A stretch of DNA of 64,000 nucleotides from Symsagittifera roscoffensis (GCF_963678635.1 NC_087069.1:1300948-1364947), one strand, 5' to 3'; shown: positions 11,771 through 22,345, counted from the first letter of the stretch. Program-made: numbers and translations. Notes: generated by a model not told the origin, from the sequence alone.

Positions 11771-11988
11771 TATCAGTCTATGTACTATACTCAAGGTCGC
11801 TAAATCTTCATCCTCTGTCGGCGCCAACCTCACTCGCTCAGTGACTTCCTCGATCAGGCTCGCATGGGGATGTGGACACCAAGAGGGCCTGAGCAACTTC
11901 CACACCACTCCCAGATTCGTGGTCATTGTGCCGTTCCCGTTACCCATTCTTAGTTCTACTCTTTTACTTGAGCGTGGCACACTTATCA
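11771..11988 (-). pseudogene. ORF3 fragment of element B
   Basis: Encodes ISVPRSSKRVEL, TNLGVVWKLLRPSWCPHPHA and VRLAPTEDEDLATLSIVH, matching ORF3 of element A around residues 2325-2394 (A positions 14975-15189). It is the continuation of the ORF3 fragment that stops at 34370. The two pieces are separated only by element A plus a 3-bp duplication (TCA). Confidence 0.93.
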
Positions 11989-12875
11989 TGTAACAGTCGC
12001 CTACTTTAGTCACATATGAGGCTTAAGAAAAATAGGCCCTATAACCATTGGCTCAAGAGTCAGGGACACTATCTCTTGTGTTTTTCCGCCTCAAGAACGG
12101 TCGGAGCCAATTCGGTTCGCTTGCGACATGAGACTGGAACCCATTACAGCTTAAAGGCCACTACCAAAATACCCCCCCACTCTAGAAACAAAAACGTCCC
12201 CATACTTAGGTCTCGGGATACCCAAAATACATGAACGCCGTTAAAAACCGGGTCGGATCAATCCGCTTAGTTACTTTTTATTGGACAGTGGAACTTTGAT
12301 CCATTTCAGATGGATCAACCTAAAACTCGCCTTATCTCAACATAACTATCATAAAATGCACTCGAGAAATTTAAATTGGAACTTACATATCGACGCACTT
12401 GAGTATGAGGAGTAAGTTATAACTGAGCAGCTTGAGAATTAACTAATATAACTAAATAAGTTTTAAGGCCAATTAGTTTCAATAACGAAAGTAAGTTCTG
12501 TCTCAAGAATTGAAGTTTTCGTTTGGACCATTAGGACACTCGAGTAGTCCTCTATTCCGTTGAAGGTCCACACTATTCCATTCGAATAGTGATCCTTCCT
12601 CAAGTCAATGTTGTTTTCTCCTGTTTTCGGGATAAGACAGCTCTACTCTCTTGATATTTCGTATCGAGAAATTGCGAACAGCAATTTCCTGCCTTTTTCT
12701 TGAGTAGTTTCCCGCAATTGTTAATTCGGGTGTTCTGATTTCTGACTTTTTCATTTTCAGTTGGTTCGAGAAAATTGAGCATGACATGCTCAATTCGAAT
12801 TTTGCAAAATTAAAATTTCACTCCAAAATTGCGTATTTCTCAAGGTCAAACCCCCAGACATGACCGACTGGCACA
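11989..12875 (-). repeat. 3' LTR of element A
   Basis: 887 bp, TG...CA ends. It differs from 33483-34369 at two places seen by eye (near 12256 and 12657). The short open frames inside (12600-12793) have no coding meaning. Confidence 0.95.
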
Positions 12876-13314
12876 TACTCCCCGGACTCGAGATCGATGT
12901 CCTCATCGTGTGTTGTCATCTGCCAATAAGTCCCAGAGAACCGAGTGTTGCTCAAGATACAGTGCCAGTGGTCATTTACAGAAGTTTGCATCGGACTTAA
13001 GTTTATCTACCTTCCAAAATTCACAACCATATAAAATTTTCACTCTATCGCTAAACAGCAATCAAAATCTGCACACACCTGCACCCATGGATCCCCGCTT
13101 TTTAAGCTGGTAATTTTAAAATTTCTTTTGTCCTATTTCAGTCAGAGAATTGTCATGCATCAATTTGATTTATATACTAGATCTATCATATTAATAACAA
13201 TATCTTATTCGTCTAAAATTTCTTTTTCGTGAACCCAGATTTCATCCAAGTTCACGCTCAAGCCCCCTCCCTCTCAAGACTCAAGACTCTAGAATTTCCT
13301 TTCGAGCCACTGGC
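12876..13314 (-). promoter_or_regulatory. 3' untranslated region and polypurine tract of element A
   Basis: Between the ORF3 stop and the 3' LTR. Directly before the LTR the minus strand reads GAGTCCGGGGAGTA, a short purine-rich tract that is the likely primer for plus-strand DNA synthesis (12876-12889). The rest has no recognisable gene. The segment is deleted in element B, so it cannot be compared. Confidence 0.6.
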
Positions 13315-16300
13315 TCACCTCATGTTCTTCGCCTTCGAGGTACCTGATACCGGTGTTCTTGGCACTGTAATTTGTTCCAATAGTGCCTCTTCGTCATCGG
13401 AGCTAATCACAATTTCCTCCCAGGCCTTCAGCTGTTCATAGGCTCGCATCCACTCTCTCTGCTCTTGCAACCTTTTCAATTGACTTGGTAGGCCTTTCAC
13501 CTTCGACTCCCGGTTCAAGCAGAAGGAGTTATGAAGACTCAAGCTCACATTCCTCGCCAGGTCCTCCTCCAGTATCGTTTCCCTCGCTCTAGAATTGTCT
13601 CTGGATATTCTGCCTACTCTTTTCCACCCCGCCGTGATTGCGTTTCGATGGGTTAGCAGAGGTCTCTTAAAGGCATCTGGCCCTATTTCAGCTTGGAATT
13701 GTCGATATTCCTTCTGATGTTTCCTCATGTGGTTCTTTGTCACTGCATACAACCAGGATGTTAACGTCGCACGAAACCAAGGAAAGAATCTCAGGCGGCT
13801 CCATATGTGTCTGACTTGCACTGGTATGGCGAATACCTTGCATGCAGTCTCGAACAACTCCAGTCTCCTGCTGTAATCTATCGCATAAATCGATTCAGCT
13901 GTTGGCGCTCTCGATTCTCTGTACTTCGCTATATTCTCCTCAATCCATCTCAGAGCCAGCATCGTGCTTACCACTAAGATGGTCACCTTTTGTCGATACT
14001 CCGGTAGTCCTAGCGACTTAATTTCTTCTACGTCCCAGATCAGACAGAGATTGGCGTGGTCCGGGTACCACACTGTCTGCGCCAGACAGTGGCATGGACA
14101 ATCCCCATGCGTGAGGTCGATGCTTCTAAGGTTGCGTTCTCCCGAAGCTTCTAGGAGAGGCTCAAGTTCCATCATTTTCTCATGCACCACGTCGACTTCT
14201 TCCGAGCTTGAAGCACCTACTGCGGGTTTCCCCACCACGTTCTGCTTCCCATGATCACTTGCATTTTCGCTCTCCAAGCCTAGAAGTTCTTCACCCCAGA
14301 TTTCACTCAAGTCATCTCTTTGCTCCTTTGGTACTGCTCCTCGGATCTTCCTCAATAGCTTGTGTGAGTGGTGTGACATCCGAGCTAGTCTCACGCACTT
14401 GGGCACTGAGAAGGCTTTGTCTATCATCACCCTCTGGCTGGACACCTCCACCATTGCCATGTGTAGTGGATAGTGGCTCCCACATAGGTTAGCCAACACT
14501 GATCCCACTAAGGATTTTGCATTTAGAGGCAATCCATAGGCTTCGCTCATGGGAAATCCCATCTCTGCCTCGAGTCCGATCTTCCAACTCTTGATGTGCT
14601 TCTGGTTCACTTGTAGCACTCCGGGCCATGATTCCACGCTTAACGCGGTCACCAGGTGATGTTCTGACTCTAGCCTCTCCAGTGACTGGAGACTGCACAT
14701 TCTCGAGAAGAATCCCAAGGCTGTCGCTAGGTTCACGGTGGTCCTCGCGTAACATTCAGCCACTATTTGTACCTCACTCTTCTCCCTTTCAGTGATATCT
14801 TCAAACCAGGTAGTGAGGTCCTCTTTCTGGAAAGATTGTATCCTGACGCATAATCGTCCATCACAAATATGTTCGCCGTTACTGCATGTCGAATCAAGAC
14901 AACTGCCCGGCTCCATCCTCCTCACCGGCTCTGTTCCACTTGTCACCTCACTTGATTCTTTCACCTGAGGCAAGATCAGTTTGTGTACTATGCTCAAGAT
15001 CGCCAAGTCCTCATCCTCTGTCGGTGCCAATCTCACTCGCTCAGTGACCTCCTCAATCATACTTGCATGGGGATGTGGACACCAGGAAGGTCTGAGTAAT
15101 TTCCATACTACTCCCAGGTTCGTGATCAACACGCCATTCCCATCACCCATTTTTAGCTCCACTCTTTTACTTGAGCGTGGCACACTTATCACTCCCGGCA
15201 TCCCCTCAAGAACCAGACCCAGGCTAGGTCTCTCTCTCTCCACAACGTCTATCTCCACTATCTTCTCTGTCCAGAACTTCAACAGCTCCGCCACTTCATA
15301 ATTTCTGTTGGCTCCTCCAGCTTCCAGGTCCAAGAAGGGGTTGTACGCCATTCCCATTACTCCAGAAACATATTGGTACTCTCCCTTTCTGTTGAGTTTC
15401 AAGTACTCCCCTGACGAAGCCAGGTTGCGGTGAACGTCGTGCTCCTCTTCGAACTTCTTGTTGTAGAACCTCCGTATCTCATCCAACTTCCTATGGTTCT
15501 CCAGAGATTGCCTAGAACCATCCTCCCTCTCTATCCCAGTGCTCTGATACACATTCAAGATGACTGTGGAGACTCTCCTTTCCAACGTCTTGCTTGCGAC
15601 TGCTTTCTGATGACATGCTAGGATGGTACTGTCAGTCATCATCGACATCGTCCACCTCAAGAAACAGGTTGCATCCTTCCTCCTTGCCAGACTCAAGCCT
15701 GAGTTGTCCTTGGCAACGTGCTGCATCAACATTCGGTATATCTCTAGATTTTTTCCTCCCAGCTTCAACTTGTCGTATGAAGTCAGCGTTTCCAGCTCTA
15801 TCCCCAACAGGCTCCACGCGAACATCAGTTGTCCTGCAGTCCTGATAAAGGGATTCGCCATCAGTGGTGGTGCCGATGAGGATGTCCTCATCGCCTCTTC
15901 AAAATGATCCTTCAATAAGTTCTGCCAGGATCTCTTCAGCTGGTTTGCCAACTCTATCTTGTTGACCTCAGCCTTCTGCTGGGTGGCCCAGCTGTATCGT
16001 TTGCGAGCCACTCCACTGTTCAACTTCTTCAAACAGCCTTCCATCTCCTTCAATGTCTCGAGAGCTATCCACCATGGTCGGGAGGTGTTTCTGGTTTTAT
16101 TTTTCTCAAGTGGATCACTGGTCACTTGCTTCCCGACAGCTTGATGTTCACTTGAGACCCACTCTTTGCCAACATCTACTTCCCAGGTCTGCCCGCTCGT
16201 CGAACCTCGCTTCATTTTTATTCTTTGAGGTTTGAAATCCTCCTCCGTCACGGAACTAGTGGGATTCTCCATTTCTTTTTCTATGTCGAGCAGTTTCCTC

Positions 16301-19300
16301 GGTTCGTAGCTACTCTTGTAGGCTGCCGTTTTCCATCGCGCCAGAACCATGGGAGCCGTCTCTCTCAAGTCTTTTTCCGAGACCGCGTCAGCTGAAGGAC
16401 TGCCCATTCCCTCCACGTCTCTCTTCCTCTTGCGAGACTTCACGTCTTTGCTTGGGGGCGTCATTGGTATCATCACTGATTCAACTTCCTTCTCTCCAGC
16501 CAACTCTTGCCTCCCCCCTGCTCGAGCCTTAAGGATATTAGTACTTTTAATCATATTACTAGTTCCTACCTTATCCCCCCTTGTACACTTAATTATTTTA
16601 TTGTCAGTTTTCTGTTTCGGAGTAGAGCTGTCTTTACATTTGTCTTCTCTGGTCTTTCTTGACTTTCTCAACTCGACCATTTTGTTCAGTAGTTCCACTC
16701 TAGCTTTCTCTTCTAAACCCGTCCCCACCAGGACAGGCTCACCAAACTTCACCACCGTGTCCCACAGTTCTTCTTTGAAATTATCCAACGTGGTGTCTTC
16801 ATCCACTTCTCGATTGAATTCGCTCAAGAACTTTTGCCAAGCATCTCCATCCAGAGTGCCCAGGAAGGCGTCTCTGTTTCCCTCGAAGGTATTCTTCTCC
16901 CTCCTCTCCGTACTCAAGAAGATCATTCCCATGTTGGGATTCTCGCTTGTCAACGACATTTCCGGGTACTTGCGAGGGGACGAGGTCAAAGGTGGCGTGG
17001 GAGTATCTGCCCAGTTTTCTTCACTCAGGTCTTTCAACAATTCCTGCGCTGTGAATTCCACTTCCGTTGGCTTTTGCTCCGGTGTGTTTCCCACTTCCAT
17101 ATCCTCTCCTGCCTCACTGAGGGTTTCATCCATGCTTTCGTCTCCTGACTCTGCTTCCCTTCTCTCAAAGATCCTCTTGAATCGATCTGCCACGGTGCCA
17201 CTCTTTTTATCCCCAGGGATGTCTACTGGAAGGGGTGATGGTGTCGCTGAACTCGTCGCCTCACCTTTTGTCAGTGCCACGTACAATGGACCTGCTGCAT
17301 CTAACTTCTTTCCTTCCCTATTACGCTCCATCAGCTCAAGTCCGTAAGGTGCCCGGTACTTCCTTGTGGCAAATAGCATCGCGTCTGCTTTCAGTGCTAC
17401 ATGCCCTTCTTCCACTATCATCCTGCCGTCGTCCCATACCGGCCGCTGGTTCTCTAGGCCTGCCCGCTTAAGTACTCTCAAGGTATCTTGCACGTCGAAT
17501 TTAGGGGGCATCGACCCTCTGATCTTCTTGGCTTGAGTCGTCCATGAGTTTATCTTCACATCGCTAGTATGGAAATAAATTGCTGCAGTATAGCCGATGA
17601 AGAGCGGATCCCAGCCGTCAGTAAACTCCTTCTGCCGTTCTTCAGTCGTGGTTCTCGCGTAGGAGGATGGGACAACCAGGGAACTGTTCATCCCTAGGGT
17701 CATTCTCCTCACTATGGGGAACTCGGGAATGCTCGTCGGTAGGGCTTCTCTCTCCAATATCGCTTCCAGCTCCTTTTTCACCAACTCGAAACTTTTTGTC
17801 CATGCAGGGATTCTCAAGATTTCTTGTCCATTGGCTGCCAAGGGATTCAAGTTCCAAAACTTGGGGTAAGTTTCGATGGGGCCCTCGCGCTTGCCTCCCA
17901 TCCGGCATTGCATTTGTCCTCGGAAACTGTACACGATCAACTCTGGGTCCTTTACCTTTCCGAAGAGCACCGTGTTGCTCATTTGTGCCCTTAGCAACTC
18001 TTGCTGGCACCAGTTCAGTGTCGTTCCATCCAGTACGCTTATGAGGCTCACGTGGGTCACGGAGTATCGATAAGCTGTCACCAAGGGATCTGGAAATGCG
18101 AACGTGACAGCCGGTCCATATATACAAGTCACGACCTCCCCCAGCCCCCGGATAATCCCCATGGGATCCGATCTCATGGCTAGGCATAGATCCGTTAATA
18201 GGGGCATGCCTCCATTCACTTTCCTCCACTCCTCTCTGGTCTTCGGGCTCTTTTCTTCGCCAGTCAGGTGCCTGTTCTGCATCAGTAGATACTGCACGAG
18301 CAGCGTCCTTAGCCCGGCTGCACACTTGTACGAGTAGGTCTCAATACTCGAGTGTGTTCTTCCCATCGCCAGGGGCTCCCCATACCTCATCAATCGGTGA
18401 AATGACGCCAGTTCACCGTGGGTCAGGAGTACTAACGTCAAGTATCCATCTATTCTGAGGGTGTCCACACCACGACTGAACATGTACGCGGGGCCCATAT
18501 TAAACAAGTATCTTGGGTAGACCAGGTACAGCGCCAGCAACAGGCTGATCGGCATATTCAACATCTCCTGTATAAACGCATCAAAGATCGTCTCCTTCGC
18601 ACTGTACACCTCAGTCAGGAACTCTCTTCCCCAACAAGGACTCAAGAACTCGAGAATCTCATGATCCCTCCTCGTCTTCAGCTCACCCCACGCGTGCTCT
18701 CTCCAAAATCCTCCAATCGTGACCTCATTGGCTGCCGTGACGAACCTGCCAACCGTCATCCCCTTTTCCTCAGCTTTTCCCAGTTGCTCCTCGAGAAACT
18801 CCCAGATCTGCTTCACCAGAGGCGGCGCATCCTCTCTTGTTTTCCTCGTGGCATTTTCCAACCTTGGGCTTAAGAAGGGCCATCTGCCTCCCTCTTGCGC
18901 CAACCGATTCCCCATCGACTCCAGTTGTTTTTCCGATGTGGCCACGTTCTGCCTTTCGTTGTTTGGCCCTCTAGATCTGCTGGTCGAGCTTGTAATGGTC
19001 AACTCCATGTCCCGAAACCACAGACTAGCCGTCAGGTGAATTATCACTGGGTGATCATCCCTAAGGATCGGGCTGAGCTTAAGTTGCCTGGCAAAGTTAG
19101 ATATTTCCAGTAGGAGGACCTCGTCCAATACGATGAGGATATCAGCCAACTCGTGAAAGCCTCTCAATGCATGGGAGACGTCCGCCCACGCTGCCGCGAG
19201 TTCTGACTTGCACAGCCTCAAGTTCGTCGGTTCCAATTCTCGGTTGGGAGCTGCCATCAGGACACGCCACCCATTCCCCTCTGCGATCAAGATCAAGATC

Positions 19301-22158
19301 GCGTACACGAATTGCAGAGCCAGCGGCATGCTCGAGTACCCGGGGGATGTTGTGAACGCCACTTTTGTCTTGGCGCCGAATCTTGAGGCAACATTCTCCT
19401 GTACTTCATTAATCGCCGCGAATAAGGTCTGGATGGCCTCCCAGATCCTCTTTGGCGTAGGTTCACCACCCTTGAGCTGCTCAAGGAATCCCGTTGCGTG
19501 CAGATGATCGTTCATCCCCGCAAACAGCAGTAACTCAGGTTCGCAGGGCATTTCTGACTTTATTGCCACTACCAGGGTCAACATCTGGTTCAGTTCCGCA
19601 CCCGGCAAGGTGTATATCAGGGTTTCTGGCCAAAACAACTTGGGAGACGTACCTTCGAAATCTGATCCTGCCACGATCACCACCCTTGCTGCAGCTGGGT
19701 CTGCTCTGTCGTAGACCGCTAAGGTTTTGGCCAGTTGCGCCTGCCCACAGGGTTTCCCATATCGGGGGTCATTGGCCAATTTTGCGCCTTCGTATTCGGC
19801 GTCTGGTAACTCCATCTCTCTTGGGTTCATCAGTTTGTCGACCACTCTCAACTGTGCTGGAGTGGCCACTCTAATTCTGGCAATGCTGGTCCGGTGCTTG
19901 GGGGGCTCCACCACCAGTCCCGGGCTCCCCAAGGACTTGAGAGGTCTGTAATTAATTGGTCCCATCATCGACCTAGTGGGAATTCCACTCAGGTCTGCTG
20001 TCTCTGTCAACTTCGCTCTCGAGAAACGCGTTTCATGAGCCTTCAACCAGTCCACGCACTTGTGCCTCCCCAAGTCTTCATGTGAGACCTGCTCAAGACC
20101 CAAAGCCCTCGCTAGCTCCTGTCTACACTCTAGGTCTTCCAGATCCAGTTCCTTGACCTTCTCCTCATACTTCTGTCTGCTGGTCTCCAGTGGCTTCTCT
20201 GACCTCTTTTTCTCCGCAACCACCACTGAGGACATTACCGACCCCTGGGGAGTTGCTGATGTCACTTCATCAGCTTCCATGGGCGTGGTGCTCGGCAACT
20301 TGGCCCGGCTATTCCTCTCACTATCTCTAGAATCGGCCCTCTCGCCCAAGCGACTCGACAAAGATCTCGGGTTGAAGAAGGGTGGGTTTGGGGGTGGCCC
20401 GAACGTGACCTGTGCTGTTTCCAGCAAATCCGTCTCTAGCGCGCATATATGCTTTTGAAAGACGTCGTTCAACCATTCCACCCCTCTGGGCCTGTCAAAG
20501 TGAATGCCATCCGCAGATGCATTGTCAGGGAAAGAGGTTAATTCCATTTGCTCAGCCACGTCCAGTAGCCTAAGGGGAAGGACACTCCTCTGATGAATCT
20601 TCCTGATTGTTTCGTTCAGGCTGCGCACCTTCGTATTCATCTCTACCGCATGTTGATCCGCTCCCATGTTGTAGGGAACAGTACACACCGTGAGAATGGA
20701 CGGGTCCATTTGGATACGTATCTCCTCGAGAATGCAGCTCATCTTTTCATGCAGCCTTGTCACCTTCCTCGCTTCCCCCCTTGACACATCATTCGTCCCG
20801 ACCATCAGGGTGACTGTGTACACGCTCACCATCCCTAGCATCTCAAGAGTCGCTAGCATCTGCGGCGTTGCGGCTCCGGCGAAGCTCAAGATTCCCGTTT
20901 GCCAATGGGATTGGATCCGGGTCAGCACCCGCAGCAAGCTGTCTCCAATAATCAAGTGAACCGAGCCTTCAGGCACTCGAGGATACGTGAAGTACTCCAC
21001 CCAAGTCGCATCGTGGAAGCAATCTCTTCTCTCTCTCTGCGCCGGATTCCAGTCTATACGATTGTGCTTGCGATATCTCCCATCCGTATTCTTCTTGTAG
21101 CTCGAGATCATCACACTCCTGACAGGCTGTTCCCCCCAAGTCGAGGGTAAATCCACTCTTACCGGACTCTCGAGATTCCTCAGCTGTAACCTCTCCTGCA
21201 ACTCTTTCAGCCGTGACGAGCCGCCACTACTACCTGGGGTCGAACTCGGTGTGTATCCAGGCAGCGCGACGTCCATCAATGGTCGTATTACTTGAGTCTC
21301 CATTCCACGCAGGGAGGACGTTGATTCGGGTGGTATCCATACCTCCAGCCCCTCATTCATATGTTCTTGCGCCGCACGATCGAGGTTGAATCGTCCCTTT
21401 GACCTAGGAGCTTCGTCCACATCCATGCGTGACTCTGGCCTTGAGACAGTCACTACCCGCTCTTTGGGCCTAGCCCCTTTTTGCATATCGAGCTCGCGCT
21501 GTTGTTGCTGGATCCTCTCAAGTTTTGCTTGGTCTCTCTCGAGAGCCTGCTTCAGCTGCTCACAATTAGCGGCATTCTCCCGCACCCTTTCTGCCTGCAG
21601 CCGTTCCGCCTTCATTATGTCCAATTCTCTCCGCGCTTGATCCCTCTCGAGCACCGCTTGATCCCGGTCGAGGTTAGCCTTATTCTTCTCCCGCTGGGTT
21701 CTCTCGAGTTCTTTTTTCATGGCACTGACGTCCGGATAAGCCTCCCCCGTCTGCTGTGCCCGTGACATCGACGGTACTTTACTCGTACTCTGGCTCGCAG
21801 GCCTGACTGATGGTCTGGCCGGCAGTGGGAATTCCCCCGCGCCATACTCTGTGTTGTTGTTTAGACCAGGGTTCCTCGCCAAATCGAACCCCCTTATCGC
21901 TCCATCCACGTTCCAGGACAGCCATCTGGTCTGTGCTTGATCGGACACCCCTTCAGTGGTGTAGCCTACCATCAAGACCGCCTCCGTCGCAGACTCTCGA
22001 CACTCGCCCTCATCCTCCAATTGTAGGATGGCGTTCAGCATCACTGCCATTCTCTCGTTCACTTGAGTGTAATCCAGATCTCTCAGCCGTCTGTACAGTT
22101 CGTCAAGTGTGGGCTTTTTCAGAGCCGATGGCATGGACTTCCAGTATCGATCGGCCAT
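13315..22158 (-). CDS. ORF3 of element A: 2947-residue SGNH-domain protein
   Basis: Giant uninterrupted ORF in the place where env-like genes sit in other LTR elements. Residues about 145-230 form a Lys/Glu/Arg-rich coiled coil with repeated ERDQA units. Residues about 399-571 are an SGNH/GDSL hydrolase domain: GDSL (Ser407), SFAGA (Gly428), GTNDVSRG (Asn456) and ADGIHFDRP (Asp550, His553), so all catalytic blocks are present. Residues about 824-1010 look like a second, degenerate SGNH domain (AGSDFEG, LPGAEL, AGMNDH, ADVSH). Residues about 1100-2300 have long acidic/Ser/Thr-rich linkers between conserved helical stretches. The C-terminal part has a Cys cluster (CPCHC, about 2675) and a block conserved in element C (LTHRNA, NVSLSLHNSFC, about 2825-2890). 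No transmembrane or fusion-peptide pattern is obvious, so I do not call it an envelope protein. Expression probably needs a spliced RNA. Function beyond the hydrolase fold is unknown. Confidence 0.9.
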   Translation of the reverse strand: MADRYWKSMPSALKKPTLDELYRRLRDLDYTQVNERMAVMLNAILQLEDEGECRESATEAVLMVGYTTEGVSDQAQTRWLSWNVDGAIRGFDLARNPGLNNNTEYGAGEFPLPARPSVRPASQSTSKVPSMSRAQQTGEAYPDVSAMKKELERTQREKNKANLDRDQAVLERDQARRELDIMKAERLQAERVRENAANCEQLKQALERDQAKLERIQQQQRELDMQKGARPKERVVTVSRPESRMDVDEAPRSKGRFNLDRAAQEHMNEGLEVWIPPESTSSLRGMETQVIRPLMDVALPGYTPSSTPGSSGGSSRLKELQERLQLRNLESPVRVDLPSTWGEQPVRSVMISSYKKNTDGRYRKHNRIDWNPAQRERRDCFHDATWVEYFTYPRVPEGSVHLIIGDSLLRVLTRIQSHWQTGILSFAGAATPQMLATLEMLGMVSVYTVTLMVGTNDVSRGEARKVTRLHEKMSCILEEIRIQMDPSILTVCTVPYNMGADQHAVEMNTKVRSLNETIRKIHQRSVLPLRLLDVAEQMELTSFPDNASADGIHFDRPRGVEWLNDVFQKHICALETDLLETAQVTFGPPPNPPFFNPRSLSSRLGERADSRDSERNSRAKLPSTTPMEADEVTSATPQGSVMSSVVVAEKKRSEKPLETSRQKYEEKVKELDLEDLECRQELARALGLEQVSHEDLGRHKCVDWLKAHETRFSRAKLTETADLSGIPTRSMMGPINYRPLKSLGSPGLVVEPPKHRTSIARIRVATPAQLRVVDKLMNPREMELPDAEYEGAKLANDPRYGKPCGQAQLAKTLAVYDRADPAAARVVIVAGSDFEGTSPKLFWPETLIYTLPGAELNQMLTLVVAIKSEMPCEPELLLFAGMNDHLHATGFLEQLKGGEPTPKRIWEAIQTLFAAINEVQENVASRFGAKTKVAFTTSPGYSSMPLALQFVYAILILIAEGNGWRVLMAAPNRELEPTNLRLCKSELAAAWADVSHALRGFHELADILIVLDEVLLLEISNFARQLKLSPILRDDHPVIIHLTASLWFRDMELTITSSTSRSRGPNNERQNVATSEKQLESMGNRLAQEGGRWPFLSPRLENATRKTREDAPPLVKQIWEFLEEQLGKAEEKGMTVGRFVTAANEVTIGGFWREHAWGELKTRRDHEILEFLSPCWGREFLTEVYSAKETIFDAFIQEMLNMPISLLLALYLVYPRYLFNMGPAYMFSRGVDTLRIDGYLTLVLLTHGELASFHRLMRYGEPLAMGRTHSSIETYSYKCAAGLRTLLVQYLLMQNRHLTGEEKSPKTREEWRKVNGGMPLLTDLCLAMRSDPMGIIRGLGEVVTCIYGPAVTFAFPDPLVTAYRYSVTHVSLISVLDGTTLNWCQQELLRAQMSNTVLFGKVKDPELIVYSFRGQMQCRMGGKREGPIETYPKFWNLNPLAANGQEILRIPAWTKSFELVKKELEAILEREALPTSIPEFPIVRRMTLGMNSSLVVPSSYARTTTEERQKEFTDGWDPLFIGYTAAIYFHTSDVKINSWTTQAKKIRGSMPPKFDVQDTLRVLKRAGLENQRPVWDDGRMIVEEGHVALKADAMLFATRKYRAPYGLELMERNREGKKLDAAGPLYVALTKGEATSSATPSPLPVDIPGDKKSGTVADRFKRIFERREAESGDESMDETLSEAGEDMEVGNTPEQKPTEVEFTAQELLKDLSEENWADTPTPPLTSSPRKYPEMSLTSENPNMGMIFLSTERREKNTFEGNRDAFLGTLDGDAWQKFLSEFNREVDEDTTLDNFKEELWDTVVKFGEPVLVGTGLEEKARVELLNKMVELRKSRKTREDKCKDSSTPKQKTDNKIIKCTRGDKVGTSNMIKSTNILKARAGGRQELAGEKEVESVMIPMTPPSKDVKSRKRKRDVEGMGSPSADAVSEKDLRETAPMVLARWKTAAYKSSYEPRKLLDIEKEMENPTSSVTEEDFKPQRIKMKRGSTSGQTWEVDVGKEWVSSEHQAVGKQVTSDPLEKNKTRNTSRPWWIALETLKEMEGCLKKLNSGVARKRYSWATQQKAEVNKIELANQLKRSWQNLLKDHFEEAMRTSSSAPPLMANPFIRTAGQLMFAWSLLGIELETLTSYDKLKLGGKNLEIYRMLMQHVAKDNSGLSLARRKDATCFLRWTMSMMTDSTILACHQKAVASKTLERRVSTVILNVYQSTGIEREDGSRQSLENHRKLDEIRRFYNKKFEEEHDVHRNLASSGEYLKLNRKGEYQYVSGVMGMAYNPFLDLEAGGANRNYEVAELLKFWTEKIVEIDVVERERPSLGLVLEGMPGVISVPRSSKRVELKMGDGNGVLITNLGVVWKLLRPSWCPHPHASMIEEVTERVRLAPTEDEDLAILSIVHKLILPQVKESSEVTSGTEPVRRMEPGSCLDSTCSNGEHICDGRLCVRIQSFQKEDLTTWFEDITEREKSEVQIVAECYARTTVNLATALGFFSRMCSLQSLERLESEHHLVTALSVESWPGVLQVNQKHIKSWKIGLEAEMGFPMSEAYGLPLNAKSLVGSVLANLCGSHYPLHMAMVEVSSQRVMIDKAFSVPKCVRLARMSHHSHKLLRKIRGAVPKEQRDDLSEIWGEELLGLESENASDHGKQNVVGKPAVGASSSEEVDVVHEKMMELEPLLEASGERNLRSIDLTHGDCPCHCLAQTVWYPDHANLCLIWDVEEIKSLGLPEYRQKVTILVVSTMLALRWIEENIAKYRESRAPTAESIYAIDYSRRLELFETACKVFAIPVQVRHIWSRLRFFPWFRATLTSWLYAVTKNHMRKHQKEYRQFQAEIGPDAFKRPLLTHRNAITAGWKRVGRISRDNSRARETILEEDLARNVSLSLHNSFCLNRESKVKGLPSQLKRLQEQREWMRAYEQLKAWEEIVISSDDEEALLEQITVPRTPVSGTSKAKNMR

Positions 22159-22194
22159 TTCTGTGACTTCGATTGACTCTTTGAGTATTAGTAC

Positions 22195-22285
22195 TTGAGT
22201 TTTACCTGAGCAACTTGAGTTTTACCTGAGCAACTTGAGTTTTACCTGAGCAACTTGAGTTTTACCTGAGCAACTTGAGTTTTCT
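22195..22285 (-). repeat. 20-bp tandem repeat upstream of ORF3 (A)
   Basis: Four perfect copies of TTGAGTTTTACCTGAGCAAC plus a partial fifth. On the coding strand each unit contains CTCAGGTAAAA, which resembles a 5' splice site (CAG then GTAAAA). It lies 37 bp before the ORF3 start codon. Element B has two to three diverged units at the same place (41290-41345). Confidence 0.9.
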
Positions 22286-22345
22286 TGAGATGTCGTTCTC
22301 TTCTTTTGATTAAGATGAGTAGTCAATTTGAGATCAACAAATCAA

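Noticed and set aside
16349-17347. Plus-strand open frame of 332 codons opposite ORF3
   Set aside because: Ser/Leu/Pro-rich antisense shadow of the long minus-strand ORF3; no domain of its own. The same holds for plus frames at 22730-23404, 35429-36376, 41859-42584 and 29533-30150.
17642-18325. Minus-strand open frame in a second frame inside ORF3 (227 codons)
   Set aside because: Overlaps the real ORF3 in another frame; its composition reflects the GC-rich coding sequence, not a separate gene.
13315-22158. ORF3 as a viral envelope glycoprotein
   Set aside because: Position fits env, but I see no signal peptide, fusion peptide, furin-type site with following membrane anchor, or transmembrane segment; the recognisable domain is a hydrolase.
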